A stretch of 64,000 nt of DNA from Pelagicoccus sp. SDUM812003 (GTDB taxonomy: Bacteria > Verrucomicrobiota > Verrucomicrobiia > Opitutales > Opitutaceae): contig NZ_JARXHY010000010.1 in assembly GCF_031127815.1 (NCBI RefSeq), positions 62,001 to 126,000 on the forward strand. Direction: 5' to 3'. Positions 25,570-34,354 of the stretch are shown here, one piece after another (position 1 is the stretch's first letter; every line of letters starts with the position of its first letter). The notes under the pieces were generated by a model. That model saw only the letters and a program-made list of their open reading frames with translations, did no database searches and was not told the origin of the DNA. A program made the translations under genes and the position numbers.

Positions 25570-26790
25570 CTACTCGCTCTTGTTGAAGTCGACGTAGCCT
25601 TCGGTCAAATCGGTGGCCCGCAGGCGATAGGAAGCGTCTCCGGCATGCAAGTCGATGCGAATGGTGAAGCGTTTCTGGCTGACGATCTCCTTCCATTTCG
25701 GCTTGTTTTCGGGTATCGGAGTGCTGGATACAAGAGCAGGAACATCTCCGTAGTGGATATCGATCCCGTCCGGATCGAATTCGGAATCTGCGTAGCCGAG
25801 GGCATCCATCAACCGGCCCCAGTTCGGATCGTTTCCAAACCAGGAGGTTTTGACTAGCAACGAGTTGCCAATGGCCCGGGCGATGTTTTCCGCGCCCTGT
25901 TCGGAGTCCGCTCCCGATATGAGCAGCTCCACTACCTTGGTGATGCGCTCCCCATCCGCCACGATCTTGTCGGCAAGGGCGTCGCAAATCCGAAACAACG
26001 CCTCCTTGAAGGACTCGAGGCAAGCGCCATCAAGCGATACACCCGATTCGCCATTGGCCAAAACCAGGACGGTATCGTTGGTGCTCATGTCGCCATCGAC
26101 GGTGATCGCATTGAAAGTCCGCTTCACAACTTCGGAGAGAAGCGACTTCAGGGTGGCGCTGTCGGCGGCGATGTCAGTGGTCACGAAGGCCAGCATGGTC
26201 GCCATGTTGGGTTGGATCATGCCCGCGCCTTTGGCGGATCCGGCGAGGGTCACCTTTTTTCCGTCGACCTCGAAGCTGGCGGTGCAGGTTTTCTTTCGCG
26301 TATCGGAAGTGAGGATACAGTTGGAAAAGGACTCGCCGTCGGGCTCGCCTGCCGCAGCAGCGGCTCCTGCTTTAGCGATGGCGCCGGAAATCTTGTCCAT
26401 GGGAAGCAACTCGCCGATGCGTCCGGTCGAGCAGACAAGGAAGCTACCTGCCGAGACCCCGCAGGCCGCGGCGGCTTGCCGAGCCATCGCCTCGGCGTCC
26501 TTCTTGCCTTGCTCGCCCGTGCAGGCGTTGGCGTTTCCGCTGTTGGCCACGATGCCATGGATGGGGGCACCCGAATCGAGCGTCCTAACACATTCCAGAA
26601 CCGGAGCCGCCTTCACCCGATTCTTCGTGAAAACGCCTGCAGCGGAACACGGCTTCCTAGAAAAGACGATTCCCGTATCCAACCGATCATTACCCTTGCG
26701 GCGTATGTCGGCGGAGACTCCCTTCGCGAAGAATCCTTTCGGATCCGTTACTCCTGCAGTGTTTTGGGTGAATGTGATTTCAGTTGGCAT
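25570..26790 (-). CDS. argJ: Bifunctional glutamate N-acetyltransferase/ornithine acetyltransferase
   Basis: ArgJ recycles the acetyl group from acetylornithine to glutamate. The ATG at 26790 (MPTEITFTQNTAGVTDP) gives 406 aa, normal for ArgJ; a start at 26931 would add 47 unrelated residues. The self-cleavage site is present in KGAGMIQPNMATMLAFVTTD, with the Thr of ATML becoming the nucleophile of the beta chain. The TRNGT-type C-terminus is not conserved. No argA is seen, consistent with a cyclic acetyl pathway. It starts 61 bp after argC. Confidence 0.96.
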   Translation of the reverse strand: MPTEITFTQNTAGVTDPKGFFAKGVSADIRRKGNDRLDTGIVFSRKPCSAAGVFTKNRVKAAPVLECVRTLDSGAPIHGIVANSGNANACTGEQGKKDAEAMARQAAAACGVSAGSFLVCSTGRIGELLPMDKISGAIAKAGAAAAAGEPDGESFSNCILTSDTRKKTCTASFEVDGKKVTLAGSAKGAGMIQPNMATMLAFVTTDIAADSATLKSLLSEVVKRTFNAITVDGDMSTNDTVLVLANGESGVSLDGACLESFKEALFRICDALADKIVADGERITKVVELLISGADSEQGAENIARAIGNSLLVKTSWFGNDPNWGRLMDALGYADSEFDPDGIDIHYGDVPALVSSTPIPENKPKWKEIVSQKRFTIRIDLHAGDASYRLRATDLTEGYVDFNKSE

Positions 26791-26851
26791 AGTGAAAAGA
26801 TGAGTCGGGTAGAACGGTTTCGCGAAAGGCTGGCTGCTAGGAGAGGGAGAT

Positions 26852-27877
26852 CTAGACCAGACCGGCGGTCTCGTCCCAGCCTTGCCAGAGGTTGAGAATC
26901 TGAATGGCCTGGCCGCTGGCCCCTTTGACAAGGTTGTCCTCGGCGGAGGTGATGACGAAGTTTCCGGTCCGATCGTCCTTCACCGCGGAGATGTCGACCC
27001 GGTTCGTGCCGACCACGTATTTGGTCTCCGGGCGCTGGTCCTGCGGCAATACGAAAACGAACGGCTTGTCCGCGTAGGTCGCATTCCAGACCTCGTAGAG
27101 CTGCTCGATGCTGGCCCCGTTAGATGGGACCGTGATGGTGGTGGCGATGCCCCGGTTCATGGGGGCGAGGTGCGGGTTGAACTGGATGACGATCTTCTCT
27201 CTCGCCGCCATCCCGAGCTGTTCCTCGATCTCCGAAAGGTGCCGATGCTTGGGAAGACCGTAGGCCTTCACGCTTTCGTTCACTTCGCAGAAGGAAAAGG
27301 CCTCCTTGCTCTGCTTGCCGGCGCCGCTGGTGCCGCTGTAGGCGTTGGCCACGATGTGCTGCTTGGACACGACGCCCGCTTTGAGCAGTGGAAGCAGGGG
27401 AATGAGAATGCTGGTCGGGTAGCAACCGGGGCAGGCGAAAAGGTCCTTTTCCTGCCAGCCGTCCTCCGTGAGTTCGGGCAGCACGTAGACCGACCGGCCG
27501 AGCAGCTCCACATCTGGATGCGGCGCCCCGTAGAACTCCTCGTAGATCGCGGGATCGGAGATCCGAAAGTCGGCGCTCAGGTCGATCACTTTCTTGCCCG
27601 CGTCCACCAAGTGCCGGGCGTATTCCGCCGCCGCTCCATGCGGCAGGGCCAGAAAATAGACATCGATATCCTCTCGAGCCGCAAGCTCCTGAGGATCAGA
27701 GGCTTCAAAAAGCATATCATCAAGCGCGCCCCGCATGGCCGGGATGACGGCGCTCACCGGCTGGCCCGCCTTGCTGCGCGAGGTGACGGCCTTAAGCGTG
27801 ACCTTCGGATGAGCGGCGAGGAGCTTGACTAGGATTTCACCTCCGTAGCCGGAGGCGCCTACGATTGCTGCGTTCAT
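26852..27877 (-). CDS. argC: N-acetyl-gamma-glutamyl-phosphate reductase
   Basis: The first gene of the minus-strand arginine run. It reduces N-acetylglutamyl phosphate to the semialdehyde with NADPH. 341 aa with the nucleotide-binding start VGASGYGGEILVKLLAAHP, the active-site Cys in ACPGCYPTSILIPLLPL (CPGCYPT near 165-171), and a later KHRHLSEIEEQL segment. It is type 1 ArgC by length. A 170-bp gap separates it from the rpsI terminator region, so the promoter of the cluster should lie there. Confidence 0.97.
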   Translation of the reverse strand: MNAAIVGASGYGGEILVKLLAAHPKVTLKAVTSRSKAGQPVSAVIPAMRGALDDMLFEASDPQELAAREDIDVYFLALPHGAAAEYARHLVDAGKKVIDLSADFRISDPAIYEEFYGAPHPDVELLGRSVYVLPELTEDGWQEKDLFACPGCYPTSILIPLLPLLKAGVVSKQHIVANAYSGTSGAGKQSKEAFSFCEVNESVKAYGLPKHRHLSEIEEQLGMAAREKIVIQFNPHLAPMNRGIATTITVPSNGASIEQLYEVWNATYADKPFVFVLPQDQRPETKYVVGTNRVDISAVKDDRTGNFVITSAEDNLVKGASGQAIQILNLWQGWDETAGLV

Positions 27878-27988
27878 TGGACTATAGTGAAACTGAGTGT
27901 GAGGAATTCAGAAGGCGCCCCCGTTGGATCTCCCGTTTCGATCCTGGGTCCGGCTTCGGCGCTTGGTTGGATGCTTGGCATGAAAATA

Positions 27989-28023
27989 GAAAAAGCCCTC
28001 ATGGTCGGTGACCAGTGAGGGCT
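27989..28023 (-). terminator. Terminator of rplM-rpsI
   Basis: Stem AGCCCTCA (27994-28001)/TGAGGGCT (28016-28023), extended inside by GGTC/GACC, with a five-T run on the minus strand. It lies 25 bp past the rpsI stop. Confidence 0.9.
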
Positions 28024-28048
28024 TCGAAAAATTCTGAGATAAAGCGGT

Positions 28049-28447
28049 TTAGCGCTTCGAGAATTGGAACTTCTTGCGTGCCCCTGGCTGACCAGCCTTC
28101 TTACGTTCCTTCATGCGCGGGTCGCGAGTGAGCAGACCAGCTTGCTTGAGAGGAGCTCGCAGTTCGGCGTCGAGCTTGAGAAGGGCGCGGGCGATGCCCA
28201 AGGAGATCGCGCCAGCTTGTCCGCTGTCGCCGCCGCCTTGCACCTTCGCCACGATGTCGACCTTGTCCTTGAGCTCTGCGGTTGCGAGCGGAGACAGGGC
28301 GATGCGTTGGAAGTTCTCGTGCGAGAAGAAGCTTTCCGACTCCTTGCCGTTCACCACGATCTTGCCGCTGCCTTCTTGAAGACGAACGCGAGCGACAGCG
28401 GTCTTGCGACGGCCAGTGCCAAGAAAAACGTTTGATTCGACTGACAT
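28049..28447 (-). CDS. rpsI: 30S ribosomal protein S9
   Basis: 132 aa. The N-terminal GTGRRKTAVARVRL motif and the C-terminal basic tail ending KFQFSKR are diagnostic; the tail reaches the P-site tRNA in the ribosome. It follows rplM by 23 bp, the order conserved in nearly all bacteria. Confidence 0.98.
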   Translation of the reverse strand: MSVESNVFLGTGRRKTAVARVRLQEGSGKIVVNGKESESFFSHENFQRIALSPLATAELKDKVDIVAKVQGGGDSGQAGAISLGIARALLKLDAELRAPLKQAGLLTRDPRMKERKKAGQPGARKKFQFSKR

Positions 28448-28470
28448 GATTCTGAGTGGGCTTTCCTAGG

Positions 28471-28899
28471 TTAGACGGAGAGAGCCTCTGGGTTTTGTGC
28501 TTCGTGTGGATGCTCTTCGCCAGCGTACACCTTGAGCTTGGTGAGCATCTTGCGAGCGAGACGGTTCTTCGGCAGCATGCCCTTGACGGCGTGCTTGACC
28601 ACGAAATCCGGCTGGCGCTCCTGCATCTGCGCGACGCTCAGACGCTTTTCGCCGCCAACGTAACCGCTGTAGAACATGTACTGCTTCTGCTCCCCCTTCT
28701 TGCCGGTGAGGGCGATCTTGTCTGCGTTGATGACAACGACGAAGTCTCCCGTGTCCACGTGCGGAGTGTAGGTAGGCTTGTTACGACCGCGCAGGACGTT
28801 GGCGATCTTCACAGCGAGACGGCCAAGCACTTGATCCTTAGCGTCGATCACGTACCAGTTGCGTTGTACCGTTTCCTTTTTAGCGAGAAATGTTTTCAT
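28471..28899 (-). CDS. rplM: 50S ribosomal protein L13
   Basis: 142 aa with the expected N-terminus ([20 protein letters not shown]), [17 protein letters not shown] and the [20 protein letters not shown] segment. First gene of the two-gene rplM-rpsI operon, with a promoter candidate just upstream. Confidence 0.98.
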   Translation of the reverse strand: MKTFLAKKETVQRNWYVIDAKDQVLGRLAVKIANVLRGRNKPTYTPHVDTGDFVVVINADKIALTGKKGEQKQYMFYSGYVGGEKRLSVAQMQERQPDFVVKHAVKGMLPKNRLARKMLTKLKVYAGEEHPHEAQNPEALSV

Positions 28900-28923
28900 C
28901 GGATTTCGAGAAAAAGAGCAAAA

Positions 28924-28951
28924 CTCCTAGCCTTCGCGGAGGCCTTGTCAA
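28924..28951 (-). promoter_or_regulatory. Probable rplM promoter
   Basis: On the minus strand a perfect TTGACA (-35, 28946-28951) is followed 16 nt later by TAGGAG (28924-28929), a weak -10. This lies 25-50 bp before the rplM start. The -35 match is strong, the -10 is not. Confidence 0.5.
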
Positions 28952-28988
28952 TGGTTTACTTGGTTATTTTTGGGAAAGCGCAGCCTCG

Positions 28989-29663
28989 CTAGAAGCCGTA
29001 GCTCAAGGATACGCTTCCATAGAGATGCTCATCTGGAATTCCCAGACCGATGTCGTTGTCCGCGTAATGCACTCCGAGTTCAAGCCTCATCTGATCGCCC
29101 ACCTCGATCGGATAGATCAAGTCCACCCCGTAATAGGTGTAGTCGATCTGATCCCGAGTCTCGATGCGACCGAGATAGAGCTTCACCTCGCCCGGAAACC
29201 CATCCAGCGGCAAAGCCACCCCGCTAGAAAGCTCTAGCGTGAAGGCCTCCAGATCGAAATCGTAGTAGGCGTAGAGCGAAGGGGAAAAGGTGCCGAGCTC
29301 GGCGTTCACTCCCAGATAGGTCTCGAAACTGCTATCGCTGTCCTCGTAGGCGTAGAAGGTCGCGCCGGCATCCCAGAAGACCCGATCTCCTGCAGCCCAG
29401 CCCTTTCCCAGGTAAAAATCGTACTCGTTCTCGAAGCGGTCCGGAGCCGACCGGTTCTCCAGCGGCAAGGCCGCGAAAAAGCCCGCATACCAGTCCGAGG
29501 CAGCCCATTCGATGGAGGGATGAAGCGTGAAGTCGCCTAGCTGGAAACCGCGGTCCTGATAGAGACTGGTCACTTTCAGTTCGGAGAAAACACTGCTTTC
29601 CTGGGAAATCGCCCGCAGAGGCAAGGCAAGAAGCGCCATGAGGAGGGTTGCGCGTAGCATCAT
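28989..29663 (-). CDS. Putative outer-membrane beta-barrel protein (TorF/Gcw_chp-like)
   Basis: 224 aa with a signal peptide (about 1-19, ending RAISQ). The mature part alternates hydrophobic and polar residues in short strands rich in Tyr, Phe and Gly. It begins SELKVTSLYQDRGFQLGD and ends in a strand closing with aromatic Phe (YGSVSLSYGF), as outer-membrane barrels do. The opening motif resembles the TorF-like porin family. The role is unknown. It is divergent from the DUF423 gene. Confidence 0.65.
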   Translation of the reverse strand: MMLRATLLMALLALPLRAISQESSVFSELKVTSLYQDRGFQLGDFTLHPSIEWAASDWYAGFFAALPLENRSAPDRFENEYDFYLGKGWAAGDRVFWDAGATFYAYEDSDSSFETYLGVNAELGTFSPSLYAYYDFDLEAFTLELSSGVALPLDGFPGEVKLYLGRIETRDQIDYTYYGVDLIYPIEVGDQMRLELGVHYADNDIGLGIPDEHLYGSVSLSYGF

Positions 29664-29730
29664 CTGAGTCAGTCTTTCGTTCTATTAATAGCTCGCCCCA
29701 GAGGCGGAGCGAACCATTCCGTTTACGCAT

Positions 29731-29774
29731 TATAATTTTGGACGTTACAAGTTTTTATTTTGATTATTCAAAAT
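29731..29774. promoter_or_regulatory. AT-rich divergent promoter region with a dyad
   Basis: A perfect TATAAT at 29731-29736 and a dyad ATTTTGA-TTAT-TCAAAAT at 29757-29774 lie between two divergent genes. No good -35 is placed at the right distance, so the direction is open. Confidence 0.35.
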
Positions 29775-29809
29775 CATAGCCAATTCCAGTCGCAACCCCA
29801 TTCTGCCTG

Positions 29810-30184
29810 ATGAACCGTCTCACCCTCGTCTGTTTGATCGCCGCGCTTGGCATTGTCCTCGGGGCCTTCGGAGCCCACGCGCTGAAAGACCTCCTCGCGG
29901 AAAACGGGAGCGCCGAATCCTGGAGAACCGCGGTACTGTACCATCTTATTCATGCCGTCGCCTTGCTGGCGGTAGTTTCCCGAGGCAGCTCTCTCCGCGC
30001 CAAGTGGAGCGTGCCGCTGTGGGTTTTAGGCATTTTGCTTTTCTCCGGTTCCATCTACGGGCTTGCGCTCACCGGCTGGAAACTGCTGGGTCCGATCACG
30101 CCGCTCGGCGGTCTCGCCTTCATCGCGGGCTGGATCTTGCTGGCCATCGAGAACCGAGGCATTCAGGAATCGAAATCCGAGTAA
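29810..30184 (+). CDS. DUF423 family small membrane protein
   Basis: 124 aa with four predicted membrane segments and the family hallmark LGAFGAHALKD near residues 17-27, followed by the HAVALLAV helix. The family (E. coli YgdD) has no settled function. It is first in the plus-strand run leading to cca. Confidence 0.92.
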   Translation: MNRLTLVCLIAALGIVLGAFGAHALKDLLAENGSAESWRTAVLYHLIHAVALLAVVSRGSSLRAKWSVPLWVLGILLFSGSIYGLALTGWKLLGPITPLGGLAFIAGWILLAIENRGIQESKSE

Positions 30185-30237
30185 CCGTTTGCCCTCGCGG
30201 GGGTAAGGCTTCCGAGAAGCCGCCTCCTCTCTCTCCC

Positions 30238-31677
30238 ATGCCTGTCGAACCTAAACGCCAGCCCCTAGCTCTCGAGCTTCCGCGACCGCTGGAAAGCGCC
30301 ATCGAAACCCTGCGAAATGCGGGAGGACGCTGTCGCATCGTGGGCGGTTCCGTGCGGGACGCCTTGCTGGGCCTGATTCCCAAGGACTTCGACGTCGAGG
30401 TCTACGGCCTCGATCTAGACGCCATCTCGGAAAAGCTGTCCCAAATCGGGAAGACCGATCTGGTGGGCAAGTCCTTCGCGGTGGTGAAGCTGTGGACACG
30501 GGGCGAGGAGTACGATTTCGCCATACCGCGCCGCGAATCCAAAAGCGGGACGGGCCATCGAGGGTTCGCCATCGAAGCGGACGCCCGAATGAGCGAGTTC
30601 GACGCCCTGCAGCGACGCGATTTCACTATCAACGCCCTGCTCTACGATCCGGCCAGCAAGCAAGCGCTCGACTACTGCGGCGGTCTCGACGACCTGAAAA
30701 ACCGCATCCTTCGCCATGTCAGCCCCGCCTTCAGCGAAGACCCGCTTCGCGTGCTGCGCGGCATGCAGTTCGCAGGGCGTTTTCGCATGAGTCTCCATCC
30801 GGAAACCGCAGCCCTCTGCCGCGCCATCCGCAACGAGTTCCACAGTCTCTCCAAGGAGCGGGTCTGGGGCGAATGGGAAAAATGGGCCAGCCGCTCCACC
30901 TCCCTCTCCCACGGCCTGCGAGCTCTGCAGGACAGCGGCTGGCTGCCGCACTTCCCGGAGCTCAACGCGCTGGTCGGGCTGCCGCAGGACCCTGCATGGC
31001 ATCCTGAAGGCGACGTTTGGGCTCACACCTGCTGCTGCCTGGACGCTTTGATCCAGCACACCGATTGGGCTTCGCTTCCCCCCACCAAACGAGCCCTGCT
31101 GGCCTTCGGCACGCTTTGCCACGACCTCGGCAAGGCTCGCAGCACTCGGTGGGCCCTCAAGCGCGGCGCCAAGCATTGGATCAGCCCGGGCCACGACACG
31201 AACAGCGTCTGGCTTGCCCAGCAGTTCTTCGACCGCATGCGAGCCCCGCATCTGATCCGCGACAAGGTCATGCGACTGGTCGGCAATCACCACTTTCTCA
31301 ATACCGTACCGGAGGGCGGTCACAGCGACGCCAGTTTGCGTCGCCTTTCCAAGCGCCTCGCCCCCGCGACGAGCGAAGAGCTGCACTATGTGATGGTGTC
31401 GGATCATCGAGGACGCCCGCCTTTCGTTTCCAAAGCCCAAGACAAGCGTCTCGCCCAGTTCAAACAGCGTATCCAAGAACTGGATCTCAAGGAATCCGCC
31501 CCCAAGCCCCTCCTGCAAGGCCGCGACCTCATCGCCCGCGGATTCAAACCCAATCCGGATTTCAAATCGCTTCTCGAGTCGGCATACGAAGCCCAGCTCG
31601 ACGGCGCCTTCTCCTCACACGCCCAGGCTCAAGCCTGGTTTGACGACTTCCTGCAAAGCCGCGACCGCGCGAACTGA
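30238..31677 (+). CDS. cca: CCA tRNA nucleotidyltransferase with HD domain
   Basis: It adds or repairs the 3' CCA of tRNAs. The ATG at 30238 (MPVEPKRQPLALELPRP) gives 479 aa; the frame's upstream opening at 30004 overlaps the DUF423 gene. The nucleotidyltransferase core has GGSVRDALLG near 33-42 and the metal-binding DFDVEVYG near 47-54. The RNA-binding DFTINALLY and FSEDPLRVLRGMQFAGR motifs follow. The C-terminal part carries an HD phosphohydrolase motif (CHDLGKA) and GNHHFLN, as in E. coli-type enzymes with phosphatase activity. It ends 17 bp before the spermidine synthase-like gene, so the two may be co-transcribed. Confidence 0.94.
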   Translation: MPVEPKRQPLALELPRPLESAIETLRNAGGRCRIVGGSVRDALLGLIPKDFDVEVYGLDLDAISEKLSQIGKTDLVGKSFAVVKLWTRGEEYDFAIPRRESKSGTGHRGFAIEADARMSEFDALQRRDFTINALLYDPASKQALDYCGGLDDLKNRILRHVSPAFSEDPLRVLRGMQFAGRFRMSLHPETAALCRAIRNEFHSLSKERVWGEWEKWASRSTSLSHGLRALQDSGWLPHFPELNALVGLPQDPAWHPEGDVWAHTCCCLDALIQHTDWASLPPTKRALLAFGTLCHDLGKARSTRWALKRGAKHWISPGHDTNSVWLAQQFFDRMRAPHLIRDKVMRLVGNHHFLNTVPEGGHSDASLRRLSKRLAPATSEELHYVMVSDHRGRPPFVSKAQDKRLAQFKQRIQELDLKESAPKPLLQGRDLIARGFKPNPDFKSLLESAYEAQLDGAFSSHAQAQAWFDDFLQSRDRAN

Positions 31678-31694
31678 TCGCTCTCCCTTCCGAA

Positions 31695-33416
31695 ATGGAC
31701 TCCGTTTCCCATTCCTCGCTACCTATCGAATCGAAGCTCGGCTCCTCTTCTCGCAGCCTACAGACCTGGGCCATCGCCATCGTCATGTTCATCATGGGCG
31801 GCTGCGGCATGGCCTACGAATACACGCTGAGCAAGATCGCCTCCGACATATTGGGAAACTCCGTGCAGCAGTGGGCCATCGTCATCGCGGTGATGCTGTT
31901 TTGCATGGGCCTCGGAGCGGAGATCCAGAAACACATCCCAGATCGCAAGGTCGTGGATACGCTGGCCTATAGCCAGATCGCACTGGCCCTGCTGGGCGGC
32001 TTCAGCTCGCTGCTGATGCTGCACGTCTTCAGCGCCTTGCCGTCCCACTTCGTGCTCACGCAATACCTTCTGGTCAGCGCCATCGGCATCCTGATCGGCT
32101 TCGAGATCCCCTTGCTCACCCGAATCAACGAGCAGTTTTCCAGCGATGTTAAGAGCAACCTCGCCCGTATCCTGAAAATGGATTACATCGGAGCCCTCAT
32201 CGGAGCCCTCATCTGGGTCTTCTTCCTCTTCCGCACCTTCTCCATGGTGCAGACCGGACTCATCCTGTCGCTCACCACCTTGCTCGCCTGCCTGCTTTTC
32301 GTAGCGGCGTTTCGAGACCGGGTCCAAAAAGCCAGCAGACTGTACGTTTGCCTTTTGCTCGCAGCAGCAGCCATCGGCATCGGCTTCGCGTTCGAAAAGG
32401 ACTGGACCGCCACCGCGGAGCAACGCCTCTACCGCGACCGTATCATCTTTTCCACGACCACCAAGTACCAGCACATCGTGCTCACGGAAAATCGTGCCGG
32501 CGTCATGTCCTGCTTCATCAACGGCCACTTGCAGTTCAACGGCTACGACGAGCACATCTACCACGAGCACCTGGTCCACCCCGCCATGTCGATCGCCCCT
32601 CGGCGCGACAGGGTGTTGATTTTGGGCGGAGGCGATGGATTGGCTTTGCGCGAGGTCTTGAAATACGACGACGTGGGCCAGGTCACCTTGGTGGACTTGG
32701 ACCCAGTGATGACGGAACTGGCTCGCGACAATGAGCATTTTCTAAAACTCAACCACGGCAGCCTGCGCTCCTCCAAAGTATCCACCATCGCCAATACAGC
32801 CTTCCAAACCGACGCATCGCTGCAGATCCAACGCATCGCCCAATCCGGAGGCATCGACCAGAACCAGACCCTCAACCTGCCGCCAGTCCAAGTCATCAAC
32901 GTCGACGCAGCGGAGTTCGTGGCCCAAGCGCCCGGGCTCTACGATGTGATCATCATCGACTTCCCCGATCCCAATTCCGTGGAGCTGGCCAAGCTCTACA
33001 GCCAGCACTTCTACGGCTTCCTTCGACAAAAGCTTAGCGCCGACGGCATATTCGCCCAGCAGTCGACCAGCCCCTACCACGCGAAAGAAGCATTCCTGTG
33101 CATCGGTCGCACCATGCAGTCTGCGGGACTGGCTGTCGCGCCCTATCACGACAACGTTCCCTCCTTCGGCGAGTGGGGATGGTGGATCGGCGGACGAGAC
33201 AGCCACCAGAGCGCGGACGGCATACGCCAGCGCTTGCGATCAATCCCCTCCTTGACTGCCCCCACCCGCTACCTTACACCCGAAATCGTCGAGGCCTCCC
33301 TCGTCTTCGCGAAAAACCAACTCCATACCGACCGAACCGAGGTGAATACCATCACCAACCCCTGCATCTACACCTTCTATCTAGACGCCTGGAAGGAAAC
33401 GCGCGGCATCCTCTAA
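31695..33416 (+). CDS. Membrane-anchored polyamine aminopropyltransferase (spermidine synthase-like)
   Basis: 573 aa. The N-terminal ~235 residues form about seven membrane segments (from about residue 25). The C-terminal part is a spermidine synthase fold with YQHIVLTE (about 257-264), the decarboxylated-AdoMet site LGGGDGLALREVL (about 310-322), VDLDP, and the active-site DFPDP near 418-422. This membrane-fused form is known next to PspA/DUF350 genes. It should transfer the aminopropyl group made by the SpeD-like enzyme at 38442, but the acceptor and the purpose of the membrane part are unknown. It opens the nine-gene locus. Confidence 0.9.
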   Translation: MDSVSHSSLPIESKLGSSSRSLQTWAIAIVMFIMGGCGMAYEYTLSKIASDILGNSVQQWAIVIAVMLFCMGLGAEIQKHIPDRKVVDTLAYSQIALALLGGFSSLLMLHVFSALPSHFVLTQYLLVSAIGILIGFEIPLLTRINEQFSSDVKSNLARILKMDYIGALIGALIWVFFLFRTFSMVQTGLILSLTTLLACLLFVAAFRDRVQKASRLYVCLLLAAAAIGIGFAFEKDWTATAEQRLYRDRIIFSTTTKYQHIVLTENRAGVMSCFINGHLQFNGYDEHIYHEHLVHPAMSIAPRRDRVLILGGGDGLALREVLKYDDVGQVTLVDLDPVMTELARDNEHFLKLNHGSLRSSKVSTIANTAFQTDASLQIQRIAQSGGIDQNQTLNLPPVQVINVDAAEFVAQAPGLYDVIIIDFPDPNSVELAKLYSQHFYGFLRQKLSADGIFAQQSTSPYHAKEAFLCIGRTMQSAGLAVAPYHDNVPSFGEWGWWIGGRDSHQSADGIRQRLRSIPSLTAPTRYLTPEIVEASLVFAKNQLHTDRTEVNTITNPCIYTFYLDAWKETRGIL

Positions 33417-33463
33417 TGCCTAGTCGATATGAACCTTCGAAGCCTTAACCTCTCGCAGCGCCC

Positions 33464-34330
33464 ATGAGCTCTCTCCTCAAAATCGGACTCGGCATCTTCG
33501 CCTTCCTCTTCCTGCTCTCGTTCTATTCGAGCTGCTCGAATCGCATTCGCTACAACGACACCTACCAGGTCACCGTGCAGCAAACCAACATCCAAGACGC
33601 CGCGAGCGGGCTGGACCTGCAAGCGGTCGGAGAAATGGTCAAACGAGCCAGCACCGGAGCGGAATTCGAGCGGCTGCTCAACGACCCCGCAGTAGCTGTC
33701 AACAACCTCGACCTCGACGAGGACGGCCTGGTGGACTACATAAAGGTCACCGAATACGGCGAAGGCGACGTCAAAGGCTTCTCTCTCACCGTCGACCTTG
33801 GCGAAAACCAAACCCAGGAGGTCGCCACTATCGAGATCGAAAAGACCTCTGACGGACAGGCGAACATACAGACCCACGGAAACCCACACCTGTATGGCCA
33901 AAGCCACTACTACCACAGCCGCACCTCTCTCACCGATCTCCTTATCCTAGGGTGGCTCTTCAGCGGAAACCGTCCCTACTACAGCTCGCCTTGGGGCTAC
34001 AACAACTACCCGAACGACTATCGTCGCTGGACTCCAATGGGTGGATACAACTATCAGCGTCGAGCGGACAGCTATCGATCAGGCTCCAGCTGGTCGCAAG
34101 CGAACTCCTCCACGCTCAGCAAGACCCCCACCTCTCCCAACGCCACCAAGAACGCGACCAACATCAAAGCGCCGCTGAGAAACCCGACGGCCTCCCAAAA
34201 AAGCTTTCAAGCCCGCAATCCCTCCAAGCAGATCCGCAGCGGCGGCTTCGGCAAATCCAGCGCCACCCAATCCTCCTCGCCTAGCTTTCGCAGCAGCAGC
34301 TCCTCCAGCTTCCGCAGCGGCGGCAAATAA
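33464..34330 (+). CDS. Membrane- or lipid-anchored protein with an EF-hand-like loop and Ser/Gly-rich tail
   Basis: 288 aa. An N-terminal hydrophobic segment (about 5-22) ends in YSSCSN, which could be a lipoprotein site though the lipobox is poor. A calcium-loop-like DLDEDGLVD sits at 83-91. A second hydrophobic stretch (LTDLLILGWLFSG, near 155-167) is followed by Tyr/Asn-rich and then Ser/Gly/Arg-rich sequence. The tail contains GGFGKSSA, reminiscent of the GGFG tail of DUF1190 proteins such as E. coli YjfM, which accompany DUF350 and PspA. That link is suggestive only. Confidence 0.65.
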   Translation: MSSLLKIGLGIFAFLFLLSFYSSCSNRIRYNDTYQVTVQQTNIQDAASGLDLQAVGEMVKRASTGAEFERLLNDPAVAVNNLDLDEDGLVDYIKVTEYGEGDVKGFSLTVDLGENQTQEVATIEIEKTSDGQANIQTHGNPHLYGQSHYYHSRTSLTDLLILGWLFSGNRPYYSSPWGYNNYPNDYRRWTPMGGYNYQRRADSYRSGSSWSQANSSTLSKTPTSPNATKNATNIKAPLRNPTASQKSFQARNPSKQIRSGGFGKSSATQSSSPSFRSSSSSSFRSGGK

Positions 34331-34354
34331 CCCCTTTTCGGAAAGAGAAACAAG

